Positions 28,335-36,925 of a stretch of DNA of 64,000 bases are shown one piece after another. Under the pieces are notes generated by a model that was given only the letters and a program-made list of their open reading frames with translations, had not been told where the DNA came from and searched no databases. The stretch's first letter is position 1. Each line of letters begins with the position of its first letter. Origin of the DNA: Mangrovactinospora gilvigrisea (GTDB lineage: Bacteria > Actinomycetota > Actinomycetes > Streptomycetales > Streptomycetaceae). The translations under genes and the position numbers were made by a program. The stretch covers positions 62,001-126,000 of the forward strand of contig NZ_MLCF01000043.1 of NCBI RefSeq assembly GCF_001879105.1. Direction: 5' to 3'.

Positions 28335-29957
28335 ATGTCCGACGCCTCTGTCGTCTGCTCCAACCTCACCTTCTCCTGGCCCGATGACACCCCGGTCTTC
28401 CGGGACCTGTCCTTCGCGGTCGGCGCCGGCCGCACCGGCCTGGTCGCTCCCAACGGCGCCGGCAAGAGCACCCTGCTCGGGCTGATCGCCGGCGAGCTGA
28501 AGCCCGCCGCCGGGTCCGTTGCCGTCGACGGCGTCCTCGGCCATCTGCCGCAGGACCTGCCGCTCACCGCCGATCTGACGGTCGGCCAGGTGCTGGGCGT
28601 CGCCGACATCGTCGCGGCGATCGACGCCGTGGAGTCCGGCGACGTCGACGAGCGCCACTTCACCGTCATCGGCGACGACTGGGACATCGAGGAGCGCACC
28701 CGCGCCCAGCTCGACCGCCTGGGCCTGGGCGGTCTCGCCATGGACCGGGTGCTGGCCACCCTCAGCGGCGGCCAGGTGGTCTCCCTCGGCCTCGCCGCCC
28801 AGCTGCTGCGCCGCCCCGACGTGCTGCTCCTCGACGAGCCCACCAACAACCTCGACCTGGACGCCCGCCGCCGGCTGCACGCCGTGCTGGAGGACTTCTC
28901 CGGCTGCCTGCTGGTGGTCAGCCACGACCGCGAGCTGCTGGACCGGATGGACCGCATCGCCGAGCTGGAGCGCGGCGAAGTCCGCTTCTTCGGCGGCAAC
29001 TTCACCGCCTACCAGGAGGCGGTGCGCGCCGAGCAGGAGGTCGCGGAGAAGAACGTCCGCAACGCCGAGCAGGAGCTGAAGCGCGAGAAGCGCGAGCTGC
29101 AGCAGGCGCGGGAGCGCGCCGACCGCCGGCAGAGCAACGCCGCCAAGAACCTCAAGAACGCGGGCCTGGCGCGGATCTTCGCGGGCAACATGAAGCGCGG
29201 CGCGCAGGAGTCGGCGGGCCGGGCCGGGCAGATGCACGCCGACCGGGTCGGCGACGCGAAGGCCCGGCTGGACGAGGCGGAGCGCGCCGTCCGCGAGGAG
29301 CAGCGGCTGGTGCTGGACCTGCCGGACACGGAGGTGCCGGCCGGCCGCACCCTCTTCCTCGGCGAACGGCTGCGGGTGCGGGACGTCTTCGCGGGGGAGG
29401 GCGCCGCCCTGACCATCCGCGGCCCGGAGCGGATCGCGCTGACCGGCCCCAACGGGGCCGGGAAGTCGACGCTGCTGCGGCTGGTCGAGGGCGGTCTGGC
29501 CCCGGAGGGCGACGGCACCGCCAAGCGCGCGGACGGCCGGATCGCCTACCTCTCCCAGCGGTTGGACCTGCTCGACCCGGCGCGCACGGTCGCGGAGAAC
29601 TTCGCGGCGTTCGCCCCGGAGCGCCCCGAGGCCGAGCGGATGAACCTGCTCGCCCGGTTCCTCTTCCGGGGGGCCCGCGCGCATCTGCCCGTCCGGGTGC
29701 TCTCCGGCGGGGAGCTGCTGCGCGCCACCCTGGCGTGCGTGCTGTGCGCGGAGCCGGCGCCGCAGCTGCTGCTGCTGGACGAGCCGACGAACAACCTGGA
29801 CCTGGTCGGCGTCGCCCAGCTGGAGAGCGCGCTGGAGTCCTACCGCGGCGGGTTCGTGGTGGTCAGCCACGACGAGCGGTTCCTGCGCGAGATCGGCGTG
29901 CGGCGCGGCCTGCGGCTGGCGGACGGGGTGCTGACGGAGACGGCGGCGCCCTCCTGA
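28335..29957 (+). CDS. ABC-F family ATPase (ribosome-associated, possible antibiotic resistance)
   Basis: A 540-residue protein with two nucleotide-binding domains and no transmembrane segments, the ABC-F layout. Walker A motifs are PNGAGKST (residues about 33-41) and PNGAGKST (about 372-380), each with an SGG signature (LSGGQVVSL, LSGGELLRA) and LLLDEPTNNLDL. The charged linker (about 230-300) contains many Arg/Lys/Glu residues, as in proteins that insert into the ribosomal E site. Members protect ribosomes from drugs or act as translation factors; the attenuator upstream favours a drug-induced protection role. ATG 28335 follows a GAGG about nine bases upstream. Confidence 0.88.
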   Translation: MSDASVVCSNLTFSWPDDTPVFRDLSFAVGAGRTGLVAPNGAGKSTLLGLIAGELKPAAGSVAVDGVLGHLPQDLPLTADLTVGQVLGVADIVAAIDAVESGDVDERHFTVIGDDWDIEERTRAQLDRLGLGGLAMDRVLATLSGGQVVSLGLAAQLLRRPDVLLLDEPTNNLDLDARRRLHAVLEDFSGCLLVVSHDRELLDRMDRIAELERGEVRFFGGNFTAYQEAVRAEQEVAEKNVRNAEQELKREKRELQQARERADRRQSNAAKNLKNAGLARIFAGNMKRGAQESAGRAGQMHADRVGDAKARLDEAERAVREEQRLVLDLPDTEVPAGRTLFLGERLRVRDVFAGEGAALTIRGPERIALTGPNGAGKSTLLRLVEGGLAPEGDGTAKRADGRIAYLSQRLDLLDPARTVAENFAAFAPERPEAERMNLLARFLFRGARAHLPVRVLSGGELLRATLACVLCAEPAPQLLLLDEPTNNLDLVGVAQLESALESYRGGFVVVSHDERFLREIGVRRGLRLADGVLTETAAPS

Positions 29958-29966
29958 CGCGTGTCT

Positions 29967-29982
29967 CCCGTGTTGTGACGGG
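29967..29982. terminator. Small hairpin between convergent genes
   Basis: CCCGT-GTTGTG-ACGGG, a five-bp stem, is the only structure in the 28 bases between the ABC-F stop and the oppositely oriented gene. It is weak, so read-through antisense transcription is possible. Confidence 0.3.
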
Positions 29983-29985
29983 GGT

Positions 29986-31569
29986 TCAGGACCGCTCCAT
30001 GCGCAGCGCCAGCGTCGGGCAGCGGCGCACCGCGGTGCGGGCCCGGGCCCGCAGATGCGCCGGGACCGGCGCCGACGACAGCGTCGGATAGCCGTCCCGG
30101 CCCAGCCGCAGCAGCTCGGGGACGACGCCGGCGCAGAGGCCGTGGCCGTCGCAGAGCGTCCAGTCGACCACCAGGCGCTCCTCGCCCGCGGCGGCCGAGG
30201 TGGCGGCCGCCGCGGACCCCGCCTCGGTGGGGAGGGGCAGTGCTCCGATCACCGGTCGGTGGCAGCCGCCGCCCAGGGTGTGTGCGGCGAGGTCGTCGGT
30301 GAAGACGGTGAGGGCGGAGCGGACGAATGCGGAGGAGCCGTCGGGGTGGGAGCAGGCGCCGCGGCGGCGGACGGCGGCGAGGCCGTTGCGCAGGCGGTCC
30401 TGGGCGGTGGGGCTGCCGCCGTCGAGCACGTCGTCCAGTGCGTTGGCGATGTCGGGCAGGCCGAGGTAGCAGGGTCCGCACTGGGCGGCGGATTCGGCGG
30501 CGAGCCAGTGTGCGATGCGGGCGGTCTCGCCCAGGGGGCAGGTTTCGCGGGGGAGGGGGATCAGGGCGCCGGCGCCGAGGGTGGCGCCGAGGGTGTCCAG
30601 GCCGGGGCGGGAGACGGTGGCGGCGGCGGCGGTCCGTTGGTCGAGGAAGCGTCCGTGGTAGCCGCCGACCAGGAGGGCCTGTCCGAGGTCGGGGGTGCCG
30701 GCGGTGGCGGTTACGCGGGAGAGTGGGGTGCCGAAGGGGGCTTCGACGACGGTCTGGTGGGGGTGGCGGTGTCCGGGGGTGGGTGCGGTGACGGTGAGCA
30801 GGGTGGTGCCGGGTTCGTTGGGGAGTCCGGTGGCGGCGTAGCCGGTGGGGCCGAGGCGGGCGGCGACGGCGAGTTGGGCGCAGGTTTCGGTGTTGGACAG
30901 CAGGGTGGGGCGGCCGCCGAGGCCGCGTTCGGAGGTGCGGGTGCGGCGGCCGTCGGGGAGGGCGGGGCGGCCGGAGAGGCCGCGGATGAGGGCGCCGCCC
31001 TCGCCGGAGACGAACCGCTCGGGCAGCCGGACGATCCGGACGGCGCGGCGGGGGAGGCGCCGCTCGGCGAGGGCGCGGCGCAGCGAGAGCTCGCCGGTGC
31101 GGGTGGCGACGCCGACGGCGATGTCGTCCGCCTCCAGCGCGCGGGCGGCGAGCAGGGCGCCGTCCAGGACGAGGTGGGGGGCGCGTTCGATGAGGAGGGC
31201 GTCCTTGCGGCAGGCGGGTTCGCCTTCCATGGCGTTGACGACGACGGCGGGTGCGAGGTCGCGGCGTGCGGCGGCGGCGTCGACGGCGCGGAGCTTGCGC
31301 AGGAAGGGGAAGCCGGCGCCGCCGCGGCCGCGCAGGTCGATGGCCTCGGCGAGGGCGAGCAGGTCGGGGAGGTCGGGTTCGCGGGCGGCGCCGTGGACGG
31401 CGAGGTGGGCGGCGCGGTCGAGGCGCAGGCCGTCGGGGCCGAGGCCGGCGGTGAGCCGGGCGACGCCGACGGCGGCGACGGCGACGGCGGCGGCGACGTC
31501 AGGCCGCGGCACGGGTGACGGGAGGGGATTGGCGGAACGGGTGGGTTTGGCTCGGGGCACGCGGGTCAC
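29986..31569 (-). CDS. NuoF-like NADH dehydrogenase fused to a C-terminal ferredoxin domain
   Basis: A 527-residue cytoplasmic flavoprotein. A NADH- and FMN-binding NuoF core is shown by GRGGAGFPFLRKL, VVVNAMEGEPACRKD, SGEGGALIRGL and LLSNTETCAQL. The Fe-S helix domain has C364-x2-C367 and C406; the first of the four cysteines of a normal N3 cluster is Ala361. A ferredoxin-like domain follows with C473-x2-H476-x2-C479 and C517-P, His replacing one Cys as in some actinobacterial ferredoxins. The GTG at 31569 overlaps the upstream gene's stop (GTGA), so it is co-translated with a b-type membrane protein and probably feeds NADH electrons into it. Confidence 0.82.
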   Translation of the reverse strand: MTRVPRAKPTRSANPLPSPVPRPDVAAAVAVAAVGVARLTAGLGPDGLRLDRAAHLAVHGAAREPDLPDLLALAEAIDLRGRGGAGFPFLRKLRAVDAAAARRDLAPAVVVNAMEGEPACRKDALLIERAPHLVLDGALLAARALEADDIAVGVATRTGELSLRRALAERRLPRRAVRIVRLPERFVSGEGGALIRGLSGRPALPDGRRTRTSERGLGGRPTLLSNTETCAQLAVAARLGPTGYAATGLPNEPGTTLLTVTAPTPGHRHPHQTVVEAPFGTPLSRVTATAGTPDLGQALLVGGYHGRFLDQRTAAAATVSRPGLDTLGATLGAGALIPLPRETCPLGETARIAHWLAAESAAQCGPCYLGLPDIANALDDVLDGGSPTAQDRLRNGLAAVRRRGACSHPDGSSAFVRSALTVFTDDLAAHTLGGGCHRPVIGALPLPTEAGSAAAATSAAAGEERLVVDWTLCDGHGLCAGVVPELLRLGRDGYPTLSSAPVPAHLRARARTAVRRCPTLALRMERS

Positions 31570-32744
31570 TGTCCGTTCTGCGGCAGGGGGACGAACGGCG
31601 GTTCGGGTTCGGGGTGCTGCCGGTCGGCGGTCTCGTGCCAGGATCCCGAGCCGGACGGGGGTGCATGGCCGTCGAGCGGCGGCCGACTGCTCGGCACCGG
31701 CCCATCCGCGGGGGCGTTCGGGGTGCCCCCGCCCCAGCGGGCGAGGTAGGCCGCCGCGGCCGCACTGCGCATCGGCACGTCTGCGGAGTACGGCCGGGGC
31801 GCCGGCGGCCCCTGCGGTGAAGTCGCAGGCGGCGCGGGGGTGTACGCCCCGGCGGGCGGAAGGGCCGCGGGGGCGGGCCGGGGTGCTCGACCGCGGTCGG
31901 CCGGTCCGACGGCCGGGGGCAGCGCGGCCGGGGGCAGCGCGGCCGGTTCCGCGGTACGTCGGCCGGACACCGGCGCGGCCGCGGGTTCGGGCCTGCCCGA
32001 CGGCGCCGGCGCGGGCCGCCCGGGGCGGACGACACGCATCAGCAGGACGAGCGCCGCCACCACCAGGCATGCCGCGTAACCGAACGTCACCAGCGGGCTG
32101 GAGACCGGGCGGCCCGCCTTCAGCCCGTGGACCAGGGCCGCGCACCACGCGAGGTATCCGCAGCTGTGCAGCAGCCGCCATCTCCTGGTGGCCTTCCGTC
32201 CGGGAGCGAAGGCACTGCGCGCCGCGCCGACCACGGCGGAGGCGACGAAGAGGTAGGCGGCTGTCGCACCGAGGCCGATGTAGAGCCGTTCGCGATCAGC
32301 CGCACCCGGCAGCAGCCCGCCCGCGCTCACCTCGCCGTACGCGATCTTCACCAGGATGTGCAGGGCCAGGAAGCACAGGCCCAGGACACCGGTTGCCCGG
32401 TGCACCGCCTGGGCCCATAACCGCTGACGCGGGCTCAGCAGGGCTCCGACGGTGGATATCTGGCCCCAGATCACCGTGGCGGTGAGCGAGAGAAGGGTGA
32501 TCACGCCGGCCCAGAAGTCCAGGAATGCGCCGGCCCCCGTGAGGACGCCGCGCGGGTTGATGCCCAGCGCCGTGCCGCCGACGGTGACCGGCAGGACGAC
32601 CACCGTGGTCAGGGCGATCGCCGCTCGGCGGCCGCGCGCCGGCGCACCCGCCATCGCGGCGAGCCGCACCCGGCGGGTCCGCCGCGGTGATGATGGCTCC
32701 GTCCGGCGCGCGGCCCCGGGTGGTCGGTGGTGATGAGCTGTCAT
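31566..32744 (-). CDS. Cytochrome b561 / ferric-reductase-like transmembrane protein
   Basis: A 392-residue membrane protein with about six hydrophobic helices between residues 40 and 235. Two helices each carry two His residues 13-14 apart (H115/H129 and H193/H206), the spacing of bis-heme b ligation in ferric-reductase-like domains. The C-terminal 150 residues are Pro/Ala/Gly-rich and cytoplasmic or extracellular linker. ATG 32744 has GGAGGG upstream. It overlaps the NuoF-ferredoxin gene by four bases, so the pair probably moves electrons from NADH across the membrane; the acceptor is unknown. Confidence 0.8.
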   Translation of the reverse strand: MTAHHHRPPGAARRTEPSSPRRTRRVRLAAMAGAPARGRRAAIALTTVVVLPVTVGGTALGINPRGVLTGAGAFLDFWAGVITLLSLTATVIWGQISTVGALLSPRQRLWAQAVHRATGVLGLCFLALHILVKIAYGEVSAGGLLPGAADRERLYIGLGATAAYLFVASAVVGAARSAFAPGRKATRRWRLLHSCGYLAWCAALVHGLKAGRPVSSPLVTFGYAACLVVAALVLLMRVVRPGRPAPAPSGRPEPAAAPVSGRRTAEPAALPPAALPPAVGPADRGRAPRPAPAALPPAGAYTPAPPATSPQGPPAPRPYSADVPMRSAAAAAYLARWGGGTPNAPADGPVPSSRPPLDGHAPPSGSGSWHETADRQHPEPEPPFVPLPQNGQ

Positions 32745-33063
32745 GGTCTGGCGTCCCTCCGGTCAGGAGCACAGTGCTCGCCCGGACAGTAGAGTCGCCG
32801 AGAGACCGGCTGCGCGTCTCGGACTTGCCGCAACCCATCGTGATCGCAGAACCGTTCGAGTCCATCGCGATTGCCCCCGTGCGAGCTGGGACGATTCAGA
32901 GGCCTCCCCCTCCCCCTCCCCCCTCCCCACCGCCGTCGACCTGCGGGTTCTCCGGACGTAAGCGAAGCGTTTCCGAAACATCAGCGGCATCCGCCACAGT
33001 GGTGTCCACAGCGCGGGAACGACCGAAGGCGACGCCCGCACCGACCGCAGGGGGAACCCGATC
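32745..33063. other. Divergent intergenic region without a gene
   Basis: These 319 bases separate the redox operon (minus) from a lipoprotein gene (plus). Visible items are a possible minus-strand -10 box TACTGT (complement of 32786-32791), a pyrimidine-rich run of repeated CCCCCT at about 32900-32933, and AGGGGGAA as the ribosome-binding site of the plus-strand gene. No convincing operator or coding sequence is seen. Confidence 0.5.
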
Positions 33064-33852
33064 ATGCGCACTTCCCGGATCCGCATCGCCGCTCTGGCCT
33101 CCGTCACCGCCGCGCTCGCGCTGGGCCTCACCGCCTGCGGCAACGGCGACGGCAATGTGAAGGCGTCGGGCGGCGCGAGCGCCTCGGTCTCCGCGCACGG
33201 CAAGGGCGCCGACGACGGCTCCGGCCTCGGTGGCGACGGGACGGGCGGCGCGAAGCAGGCCAGCAGCGGCGGGACGGGCAAGGGCGGGGCCAAGGCGTCG
33301 TCCTCGGCCACCCCGGGGTCGGGCTCGGGCGGCTCGCAGGGCGGCGGTTCGGGCTCGGGCTCCTCCGGCTCGGGTTCCGGCTCCGGGTCCGGTTCGGGCT
33401 CGGGCTCCGGTTCGGGTTCCGGCTCGGGCGGTGGCGCCGCGGCGTGCCAGGGGGCCGCGATGCTGGTCACCGCGGTGCACGAGCTTGCCAACCAGCAGGG
33501 CGACCACCTGCTGCTGACCGCGTCCAACCAGGGCGACAAGCCCTGCTCGATCACCTCCTTCCCGTCGATCAAGCTGGGCGACGACGGCTCCGTCCTGCCG
33601 CACTCCTCCAAGGACAGCGGCGGCTCCGGGCGCATCACGCTGCCGGTCGGCGGCAAGGTCTACAGCGCGGTCGCGCTCTACGACTACGGCTCCGGCGACC
33701 AGTCGGCGACCTCCCTGGCCTTCGCACTGCGCGGCGCGGACGGCAGCGAGGGCCCGTTCTACTCGGTCGACGCGAGCGGCAGCACGCCCAAGTTCACCTG
33801 GAACGAGGCCGACGTGCTCAACTGGAACACCGAGAAGCCCTACAACTTCTGA
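33064..33852 (+). CDS. DUF4232-type secreted lipoprotein with Gly/Ser linker
   Basis: A 262-residue predicted lipoprotein. A signal peptide ends in the lipobox LTAC (Cys25). A long low-complexity Gly/Ser/Ala stretch (about 30-128, with a pure GS run near 33350-33430) acts as a tether. The globular C-terminal domain has paired cysteines (AACQGAAM ... DKPCSITSFP) and the pattern LPVGGKVYSAVALYD typical of DUF4232. Function unknown, outside the membrane. ATG 33064 has a good ribosome-binding site; a strong terminator follows. Confidence 0.82.
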   Translation: MRTSRIRIAALASVTAALALGLTACGNGDGNVKASGGASASVSAHGKGADDGSGLGGDGTGGAKQASSGGTGKGGAKASSSATPGSGSGGSQGGGSGSGSSGSGSGSGSGSGSGSGSGSGSGGGAAACQGAAMLVTAVHELANQQGDHLLLTASNQGDKPCSITSFPSIKLGDDGSVLPHSSKDSGGSGRITLPVGGKVYSAVALYDYGSGDQSATSLAFALRGADGSEGPFYSVDASGSTPKFTWNEADVLNWNTEKPYNF

Positions 33853-33866
33853 CGCGCCGAACGCCG

Positions 33867-33911
33867 CAAGGGCCGGGCCCCCCGATCGTGGATCGGGGGG
33901 CCCGGCCCTTG
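33867..33911. terminator. Bidirectional terminator between convergent genes
   Basis: A perfect 21-bp stem with a three-base loop, the strongest hairpin in this part. It lies between the lipoprotein gene and the penicillin-binding protein gene on the opposite strand. Confidence 0.85.
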
Positions 33912-33940
33912 TCGTTCAACCGCTCACGGGCTCACGGCAC

Positions 33941-33964
33941 CGCTACCGCTACCGCTACCGCTAC
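33941..33964. repeat. Hexanucleotide microsatellite (CGCTAC)x4
   Basis: Four exact copies of CGCTAC just downstream of the PBP stop codon, outside any accepted gene. Slippage here could vary the 3' region. Confidence 0.8.
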
Positions 33965-33972
33965 GACCACCA

Positions 33973-36540
33973 CTACCAGTGGTGCCCCTTCCCCCGGGAC
34001 GAGGTCGCCGTGGGCGTCGAGGTGTCGGTCGGGTTCCCGCCGGGGCAGGTGATCAGGCCGCACCAGCCGCCGGAGGTGTCCGTCGCCGAGGGCGTCGGGT
34101 CCGGCGTGTTGCCGCCGGTGGGCGTCGCGGTCGGGCAGGTCCGGTTCCGGCCGTGGCCGGGCGGGCAGCCGGTGTCGGTGGCGGACGGCGTGGGGCTCGG
34201 CGTCGGCGAGTTGTCGGTCGGCGTCGGCGAGGGGCTCGGCGACGCGCCGTTCTCGTCGGCGCCCTTGCCCAGGTCGGGAGCCTGCGGGAAGTTCTGCACC
34301 GGCTTGCCGTGGAGGGCGGCCTGCATGTAGTTCGTCCACACCTCGGTCGGCATGTTGGCGCCGTAGACCTTCTCGTCGCCGCCGACGCCCTTCATGCTCA
34401 GCAGCGCCGGGTGCTTCGGGTCCTCGCGGAACATCGAGACCGAGGTGACCAGCTGCGGGGTGTAGCCGATGAACCAGGCCGACTTGTACTCGTCGGTCGT
34501 ACCGGTCTTGCCGGCCACCGGGCGGCCGAGGGCCTTGGCGTTGCTGCCGGTACCGTTCTGGACCACGTTCTGCAGCACCTTGGTGACCGTGTTGGCGGTG
34601 TCGGACGGCATCGCGCGGACGGTCTTGGGCTTGTCGAAGCCCGTCATCGGCTTGCCGCTGTTGAGCACCTTGGTCACCGAGTAGGGGTCGCGCTGCAGCC
34701 CCTGGTTGGCGAAGGTGGCGTAGGCGTCGGCCATCCGGATCGCGGAGGGCGTCGAGGTGCCGATGTAGAAGCCGGGCGTGTCGTACTGCAGCGAGGTCTT
34801 CAGCAGGCCGGCGGAGAGGGCTTCCTTCTCCACGTTGTCGTACCCGGTGTACTCGCCGAGCTGGACGTACGGCGTGTTGATGGACTCCTGCATCGCGTAG
34901 TTGAGCGTCACGAAGCCGTACTTGGTCGCGACGTCGTTCTTCTGGTGGAAGAGGCCCGTGGGGTCCTTGCTGTCCGGGATCACCTTCCCGGCCTGGTTCT
35001 TGATGGTGATGAGGTCGTTGCCGTTGAACTTCGAGTCCGGCGTGATCTTGGACGCGGAGGCGCCCGGGTTCAGCACCGCGCCGTTCTCCAGCGCCGCGGC
35101 GAGCACGATCGGCTTGAACGTCGATCCGACCGGCACGCCCTGGGCGTCGGCGTTGTTGGAGTAGTGGCCCTTGTCGAAGCCCGCGCCGCCGTAGATGGCG
35201 ACCAGCGCTCCGGTCGTCGGGTCCACCGAGGCGGCGCCGACCTGCACGTTCTTGTCGATGGAGCGCAGCTTGGTGTTGAGGTGCTTGGCCTGCATCTTGT
35301 TGACGGAGGCCTGCAGGTCGTTGACCTTGCCGCGGTCGAAGGTGGTGTAGACCTGGTAGCCGCCCCGGCTGAACTGCTGCTCCGTCAGGTGCGCCTTCTG
35401 CTCGACGTACTTGGCGGCGGTGTCCATCAGGTAGCCCTTCTGGCCGCTGATGGAGCTGTTGTCCGACTGGGGCTTGGGGACCGGGAAGCCGGCCTTCATG
35501 ATCTGGTCGTACTCGGCCGGCGAGATCTTGTTGAGCTTCTTCATCCAGCCCAGCACGTACTGCCAGCGGTTGGTGGCCGCGGCGCGGGCGCCGGCGTCGC
35601 TGTCCGCGTTCATCAGCACGGACGGCTCGTTGACGGTGGAGGCGATGAACGCGCCCTGGCTCACCGTCAGCTGGGAGGCGTGCACGTGGTAGTACGCCTC
35701 GGCGGCGGCCTCGATGCCGTTGGCGCCGCGCCCGTAGTAGCTGCTGTTGAGGTAGCCCTGGAGGATCTGCTGCTTGCTGTACTCCGAGCCGATCTTCAGG
35801 GAGATCATGATCTCCTTGAACTTCCGGCTGACGGTCTGCTGCTGGGAGAGCATCGCGTTCTTGACGAACTGCTGAGTGATCGTCGAACCCGACTGCACAT
35901 CCCCGCCGCTGGCCATGTGGTAGACAGCACGCACCATGCCGAGCGGGTCGACGCCCTTGTCGGTGTAGAAGGTGCGGTTCTCGGCGGCGAGGAAGTCCCA
36001 CTGGACCTTCGCGGGCACCTGGCCGAGCGTCACGTTCTGCCGGTTGACCGAGCCCTGCCGGCCCAGCACGGTGCCGTCGGACCAGTAGAAGACGTTGTCC
36101 TGGGCCTGGGTGCTGGGGTTGGGGCTGGGGATGTCCAGCGTCATGTAGTAGACGGCGCAGGCGGCCATGCCGCCGCCGCAGACCAGCAGGACGACGCCGA
36201 GGATCCACTTCCAGCCGGGGATCCGGAAGCGGCGCTTGCCGCCCCCGGTCGCGGAGCCGCGTCCGCCGCCGCTGCCCGCGGCGCGGCGGCGTCCGCCGCT
36301 GCCGCCGTGGCCGCCCATGTTGGAGGCGGCGGGTTCCATGCGGCGGGTGGACGGACCGGACGAGGACGGACCGGACGAGGACGGGCCGGACGAGGGCGGG
36401 CCCGACGAGGACGGCGGGGGGCCGGTCCTCCGGGGGCCTCCGGACGCCCGGCGCGAGCCGGAACCGCCCGTCGCACCTCGCAACCAGGACGGCGGGTTGG
36501 CCCCGGACCGTGACGGGCCCTTGCGACGGTGATCACTCAT
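33973..36540 (-). CDS. Bifunctional class A penicillin-binding protein
   Basis: An 855-residue peptidoglycan glycosyltransferase-transpeptidase. A Ser/Gly/Pro-rich cytoplasmic tail with GPSSSGPSSS repeats precedes a transmembrane helix at about 113-132. The GT51 domain follows (catalytic Glu187 in AAENRTFY; GSTITQQFVKN), then the transpeptidase domain with Ser473 in GSTFKP, a SINTPY motif and KTGTTDEYKSAWF. The C-terminal 120 residues are Pro/Ser/Thr-rich with two cysteine-containing Gly-rich pieces and probably lie in the wall. ATG 36540 has GGAGGAAT upstream. No PASTA domain is visible. Confidence 0.92.
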   Translation of the reverse strand: MSDHRRKGPSRSGANPPSWLRGATGGSGSRRASGGPRRTGPPPSSSGPPSSGPSSSGPSSSGPSTRRMEPAASNMGGHGGSGGRRRAAGSGGGRGSATGGGKRRFRIPGWKWILGVVLLVCGGGMAACAVYYMTLDIPSPNPSTQAQDNVFYWSDGTVLGRQGSVNRQNVTLGQVPAKVQWDFLAAENRTFYTDKGVDPLGMVRAVYHMASGGDVQSGSTITQQFVKNAMLSQQQTVSRKFKEIMISLKIGSEYSKQQILQGYLNSSYYGRGANGIEAAAEAYYHVHASQLTVSQGAFIASTVNEPSVLMNADSDAGARAAATNRWQYVLGWMKKLNKISPAEYDQIMKAGFPVPKPQSDNSSISGQKGYLMDTAAKYVEQKAHLTEQQFSRGGYQVYTTFDRGKVNDLQASVNKMQAKHLNTKLRSIDKNVQVGAASVDPTTGALVAIYGGAGFDKGHYSNNADAQGVPVGSTFKPIVLAAALENGAVLNPGASASKITPDSKFNGNDLITIKNQAGKVIPDSKDPTGLFHQKNDVATKYGFVTLNYAMQESINTPYVQLGEYTGYDNVEKEALSAGLLKTSLQYDTPGFYIGTSTPSAIRMADAYATFANQGLQRDPYSVTKVLNSGKPMTGFDKPKTVRAMPSDTANTVTKVLQNVVQNGTGSNAKALGRPVAGKTGTTDEYKSAWFIGYTPQLVTSVSMFREDPKHPALLSMKGVGGDEKVYGANMPTEVWTNYMQAALHGKPVQNFPQAPDLGKGADENGASPSPSPTPTDNSPTPSPTPSATDTGCPPGHGRNRTCPTATPTGGNTPDPTPSATDTSGGWCGLITCPGGNPTDTSTPTATSSRGKGHHW

Positions 36541-36925
36541 AACTGCCGGATTCCTCCAGTGGCGGCCCGGCTTCGGGGCCCGGTCGTCTGCGTATCCCCC
36601 TTGCTACGCGTGAGCACTGTAATGGACTACGGGCCTGTAGACGCCCGCGGGGCGGCGGCGGTTGCGCGCCACCGGGGTGAAGCACGAGGCCCGCACCGCC
36701 CCGCCAGGACTGTAGTGCGGGCAGCTGTGGGGGAGTTCCAACTCCCGGCAACACGCCGGTCGGTAGGGGGTGAACCCAGTCACATCGGTGTTGCCGTCCA
36801 CCCCATAGCGGTACCAATCAGGCGTAAGGTTCCTCCCTCGCCGCGGCCCGGGAGCGCCGCCCCGGGCAATCGCATGGCCCCGGGACCGTTCACGGCGAGG
36901 CCACCCCGTGCCTAGGCTTGCGCCC
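36541..36925. other. Divergent intergenic region, one doubtful small ORF
   Basis: These 385 bases separate the PBP gene (minus) from the MutS-like pair (plus). TACAGT (complement of 36616-36621) could be the PBP -10 box. TTCACG (36889-36894), an 18-base spacer and TAGGCT (36913-36918) form a reasonable promoter for the MutS-like gene. A minus-strand reading frame is listed separately. Confidence 0.5.
36604..36801 (-). CDS. Possible small Cys-containing protein (65 aa), doubtful
   Basis: A reading frame from GTG 36801 encodes VDGNTDVTGFTPYRPACCREL and continues to HYSAHA with four Cys residues. About 85 % of its third codon positions are G or C and its composition is protein-like, unlike most antisense shadows. 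Against it, no good ribosome-binding site is visible and it would overlap the likely PBP promoter. I recognise no family. Confidence 0.25.
   Translation of the reverse strand: MDGNTDVTGFTPYRPACCRELELPHSCPHYSPGGAVRASCFTPVARNRRRPAGVYRPVVHYSAHA

Noticed and set aside
31570-32181. An N-terminal extension of the NuoF-ferredoxin protein by about 200 residues
   Set aside because: This part is the wrong-frame translation of the heme b membrane protein gene; the GTGA overlap at 31569 gives a natural start.
33932-36208. A second long minus-strand frame over the class A PBP gene
   Set aside because: It is out of frame with the PBP motifs; the frame 33973-36540 contains all GT51 and transpeptidase signatures.
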